From contig CATYYP010000085.1 of NCBI GenBank assembly GCA_958415245.1, forward strand, positions 1-7,635: a stretch of 7,635 nucleotides of DNA, in the 5' to 3' direction. The translations under genes and the position numbers were made by a program. The notes beneath the pieces were generated by a model. The model saw only the letters and a list, made by a program, of their open reading frames with translations. It was not told where the DNA came from and searched no databases. This document shows, one piece after another, positions 5,892-7,635 of the stretch. Positions within the stretch are counted from its first letter, which is position 1. Each line of letters opens with the position of its first letter. Source of the stretch: Schaalia odontolytica (GTDB lineage: Bacteria > Actinomycetota > Actinomycetes > Actinomycetales > Actinomycetaceae).

Positions 5892-7429
5892 TGAATACGA
5901 TGACGCAGGACGGCACCGCGCTGCCCCGCACCTACGCGGTGCGCACGCTCGGCTGCCAGATGAATGAACACGACTCCGAACGAATGGCGGGTCTGCTGGA
6001 GCAGGCCGGCCTCGTCCCCGTTGAGCAGGTCCCCGAGGCTGCCGCCCGCGCGACCGACGCCGGCGACATGGGCGCCGACGTCATCGTCATCAACACCTGC
6101 TCCGTCCGCGAGAACGCGGCGACCCGCCTTTTCGGTAACCTCGGTCAGCTCGCTTCCGTCAAGCGTGCGCGCCCCGGCATGCAGATCGCGGTTGGTGGCT
6201 GTCTCGCCCAGCAGATGCGTGACGGCATCGTCGAGAAGGCCCCGTGGGTGGATGCCGTCTTTGGCACGCATAACATCGACGTGCTTCCGGCGCTCCTGCG
6301 CCGCGCCGAGCATAACCGCGCGGCCGCCGTGGAGATCGAGGAATCCCTCAAGGTCTTTCCCTCGACCTTGCCTACCCACCGTGAGAGCGCGTACGCCGCA
6401 TGGGTGTCCATCTCCGTGGGTTGTAACAACACGTGCACGTTCTGCATCGTTCCGCACCTGCGCGGCAAGGAACGTGACCGTCGCCCCGGCGATATTCTCG
6501 CCGAGGTCGAGGCCGTCGCCTCGCAGGGCGCTATCGAAGTGACCCTGCTGGGTCAGAACGTCAACTCCTACGGCGTCGGATTCGGTGAGCGCGGCGCGTT
6601 CGCCGACCTGCTGCGCGCCGTGGGGCGTGTCGAGGGCATCGAGCGCGTGCGTTTCACTTCGCCCCACCCCGCAGCCTTCACGGACGACGTGATCGCCGCG
6701 ATGGCGGAGACCCCCACGGTCATGCCGAGCCTGCACATGCCCCTGCAGTCCGGGTCGGACGCGATCCTGCGTCAGATGCGCCGCTCCTACCGTCGTGAGC
6801 GTTTCATGGGCATCCTGGAGCGCGTGCGCACCGCTATCCCGGAGGCTGCGATTACGACGGACATCATCGTTGGCTTCCCGGGAGAGACCGAGGAAGATTT
6901 CCAGGCGACCCTCGATGTTGTCGAGCAGGCTCGCTTCTCCTCCGCCTTCACGTTCCTGTACTCGCCGCGCCAGGGTACGCCCGCCGCCGACCGCGAGGAC
7001 CAGGTGCCCGACGATGTCGCGCTCGAACGCTACCAGCGCCTCATCAAGCTTCAGGAGCGCATCTGCGCCGAGGATAACGCCGCGCTGGCGGGGACTGAGG
7101 TCGAGGTCCTCGTCTCCGAGGGGGATGGCCGCAAGGATGGCGCTACGCACCGTATTTCGGGACGCGCCCGCGACAATCGTCTCGTGCACGTCGCCCTCCC
7201 CGAGGGGATGGCCGAGGCCGATCGTCCGCGCCCGGGCGACATGATCCGCGCGACCGTCACCTACGGTGCTCCGCACCACCGGATCGCTGACTCGGGCGCG
7301 CAGGGCGGCCTGTTCGAGGTACGCCGCACGCGCGCCGGTGACGCGTGGGAGGCCCGTCAGGCCTCGGACGAACCTGACAACACGGTGTCGCTGGGTATCC
7401 CCACGCTGCGTGTGGGCGCCCCGAGCTGA
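5891..7429 (+). CDS. miaB: tRNA-2-methylthio-N6-dimethylallyladenosine synthase MiaB
   Basis: Radical-SAM methylthiotransferase that converts i6A-37 to ms2i6A-37 in tRNAs reading UNN codons, using two [4Fe-4S] clusters. The 512-residue product has the N-terminal MTTase domain with its three cluster cysteines C22 ([11 protein letters not shown]), C70 (NTCSVRENA) and C104 (VGGCLAQQM). The radical-SAM motif CxxxCxxC is at C178, C182 and C185 ([18 protein letters not shown]). [10 protein letters not shown] starts at 328, and a TRAM RNA-binding domain covers about 402-466. A C-terminal tail with [14 protein letters not shown] and [11 protein letters not shown] resembles other actinobacterial MiaBs. 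C22-C70 spacing is 11 residues longer than in E. coli MiaB (C12-C49). The start could be 5891 or the ATG at 5900; neither has a Shine-Dalgarno sequence. It is the last gene before a strong terminator and probably shares the recA-recX-cinA transcript, with a possible promoter of its own. Confidence 0.97.
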   Translation: MNTMTQDGTALPRTYAVRTLGCQMNEHDSERMAGLLEQAGLVPVEQVPEAAARATDAGDMGADVIVINTCSVRENAATRLFGNLGQLASVKRARPGMQIAVGGCLAQQMRDGIVEKAPWVDAVFGTHNIDVLPALLRRAEHNRAAAVEIEESLKVFPSTLPTHRESAYAAWVSISVGCNNTCTFCIVPHLRGKERDRRPGDILAEVEAVASQGAIEVTLLGQNVNSYGVGFGERGAFADLLRAVGRVEGIERVRFTSPHPAAFTDDVIAAMAETPTVMPSLHMPLQSGSDAILRQMRRSYRRERFMGILERVRTAIPEAAITTDIIVGFPGETEEDFQATLDVVEQARFSSAFTFLYSPRQGTPAADREDQVPDDVALERYQRLIKLQERICAEDNAALAGTEVEVLVSEGDGRKDGATHRISGRARDNRLVHVALPEGMAEADRPRPGDMIRATVTYGAPHHRIADSGAQGGLFEVRRTRAGDAWEARQASDEPDNTVSLGIPTLRVGAPS

Positions 7430-7447
7430 CCCTGATCTGCACTGATG

Positions 7448-7482
7448 TGAGCCTCCCTGGGCGATGCGCCCGGGGAGGCTCA
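7448..7482 (+). terminator. Strong hairpin terminator after miaB
   Basis: TGAGCCTCCC (7448-7457) pairs perfectly with GGGAGGCTCA (7473-7482). A U-G pair and then GGGCG/CGCCC (7459-7463 with 7467-7471) continue the stem to 16 pairs around the loop ATG. No U-tract follows, which is common for actinobacterial terminators. It begins 18 bases after the miaB stop and marks the end of the operon; by symmetry it would also work on the opposite strand. Confidence 0.85.
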
Positions 7483-7528
7483 TGCATACCGGGGTGCCAC
7501 GCGCGACGGGCGCTGCACGTTTGATCGT

Positions 7529-7563
7529 TTGTCTCAGTGACAAGCGAGAAAATGTCTCATTGA
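7529..7563 (+). repeat. Tandem TGTCTCA-N-TGA boxes, possible operator of the next gene
   Basis: TGTCTCAGTGA (7530-7540) and TGTCTCATTGA (7553-7563) are 10/11 identical and start 23 bases apart, about two helical turns. The first lies within a dyad, TTGTC-TCAGT-GACAA (7529-7543). They sit 40-75 bases upstream of a possible gene start, as an operator would. The regulator is unknown. Confidence 0.35.
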
Positions 7564-7604
7564 AATGCGCATGTGACCCACGACTCCTGCGTTACTTTTG
7601 TGTC

Positions 7605-7635
7605 GTGGCGATCGTCACGATGATGAGGCGATCGA
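7605..7635 (+). CDS. Possible start of the next gene (cut by the window edge)
   Basis: From the GTG at 7605 the frame reads MAIVTMMRRS and stays open to the edge. TACTTT (7593-7598), a TANNNT-type -10, ends six bases before it, so a leaderless transcript could begin at the GTG. Alternative starts are the ATGs at 7620 and 7623. Ten codons are too few to identify a product, and the true start may lie beyond the window. Confidence 0.2.
   Translation, partial: MAIVTMMRRS

Noticed and set aside
5876..7543. 555-codon open frame on the - strand across miaB
   Set aside because: It is antisense to a certain gene, runs through the miaB terminator hairpin and has only biased composition; a shadow of high-GC coding DNA.
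1..7635. tRNA, rRNA, CRISPR arrays, insertion sequences, attachment sites
   Set aside because: No cloverleaf, regular spacer-repeat pattern, transposase or terminal inverted repeats were seen; the window is almost entirely compact conserved coding sequence.

Overview
The window is high-GC DNA (roughly two-thirds G+C, strong G/C preference at third codon positions) from an actinobacterium. The gene order ftsK - pgsA - clgR-type regulator - DUF3046 - recA - recX - (cinA) - miaB is the conserved actinobacterial recA neighbourhood. Protein wording and the compact layout suggest an Actinomyces/Schaalia-like member of the Actinomycetaceae, but that placement is inference. All genes are on the + strand, and no mobile element, CRISPR array or structural RNA gene was seen.

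Left part (1-2866): the 3' two-thirds of ftsK (motor and DNA-reading gamma domain, plus an unusually long low-complexity tail) runs into the left edge of the window. Then comes pgsA, 17 bases downstream and probably in the same transcript. A 170-base gap follows, with a hairpin over the pgsA stop codon and two candidate promoters for the next gene.

Middle (2867-3657): a small XRE-type regulator of the ClgR family and a DUF3046 gene are joined by a TGA-N3-GTG junction. The 248-base recA control region follows. It carries a perfect match to the LexA-independent damage-promoter element known in mycobacteria (TTGTCRGTG, the PafBC/RecA-NDp element) and, 45 bases further on, a perfect match to the CGAACRNRYGTTYC LexA box. 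The leader then holds two small hairpins that display the same GGAGA loop, followed by a good Shine-Dalgarno sequence.

Right part (3658-7635): recA, recX, a C-terminal-domain-only cinA and miaB are packed with 3-base, overlapping and 11-base junctions, and a strong 16-bp hairpin terminator follows miaB. In most actinobacteria I know, cinA lies between pgsA and clgR; here it follows recX, which puts a damage/competence-associated gene in the SOS-inducible operon. The last 150 bases look like the control region of the next gene: two near-identical TGTCTCA-N-TGA boxes and a possible leaderless GTG start.

Functionally the window joins chromosome segregation (FtsK), phospholipid synthesis (PgsA), protease-regulon control (ClgR), recombination and its modulator (RecA/RecX), NAD-salvage or damage-associated deamidation (CinA) and tRNA modification (MiaB). 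The genes are ordinary housekeeping genes. The most interesting signals are regulatory: dual damage control of recA, repeated TGA-N3-GTG coupling, and several candidate leaderless promoters in which a TANNNT box sits 6-8 bases before a start codon.
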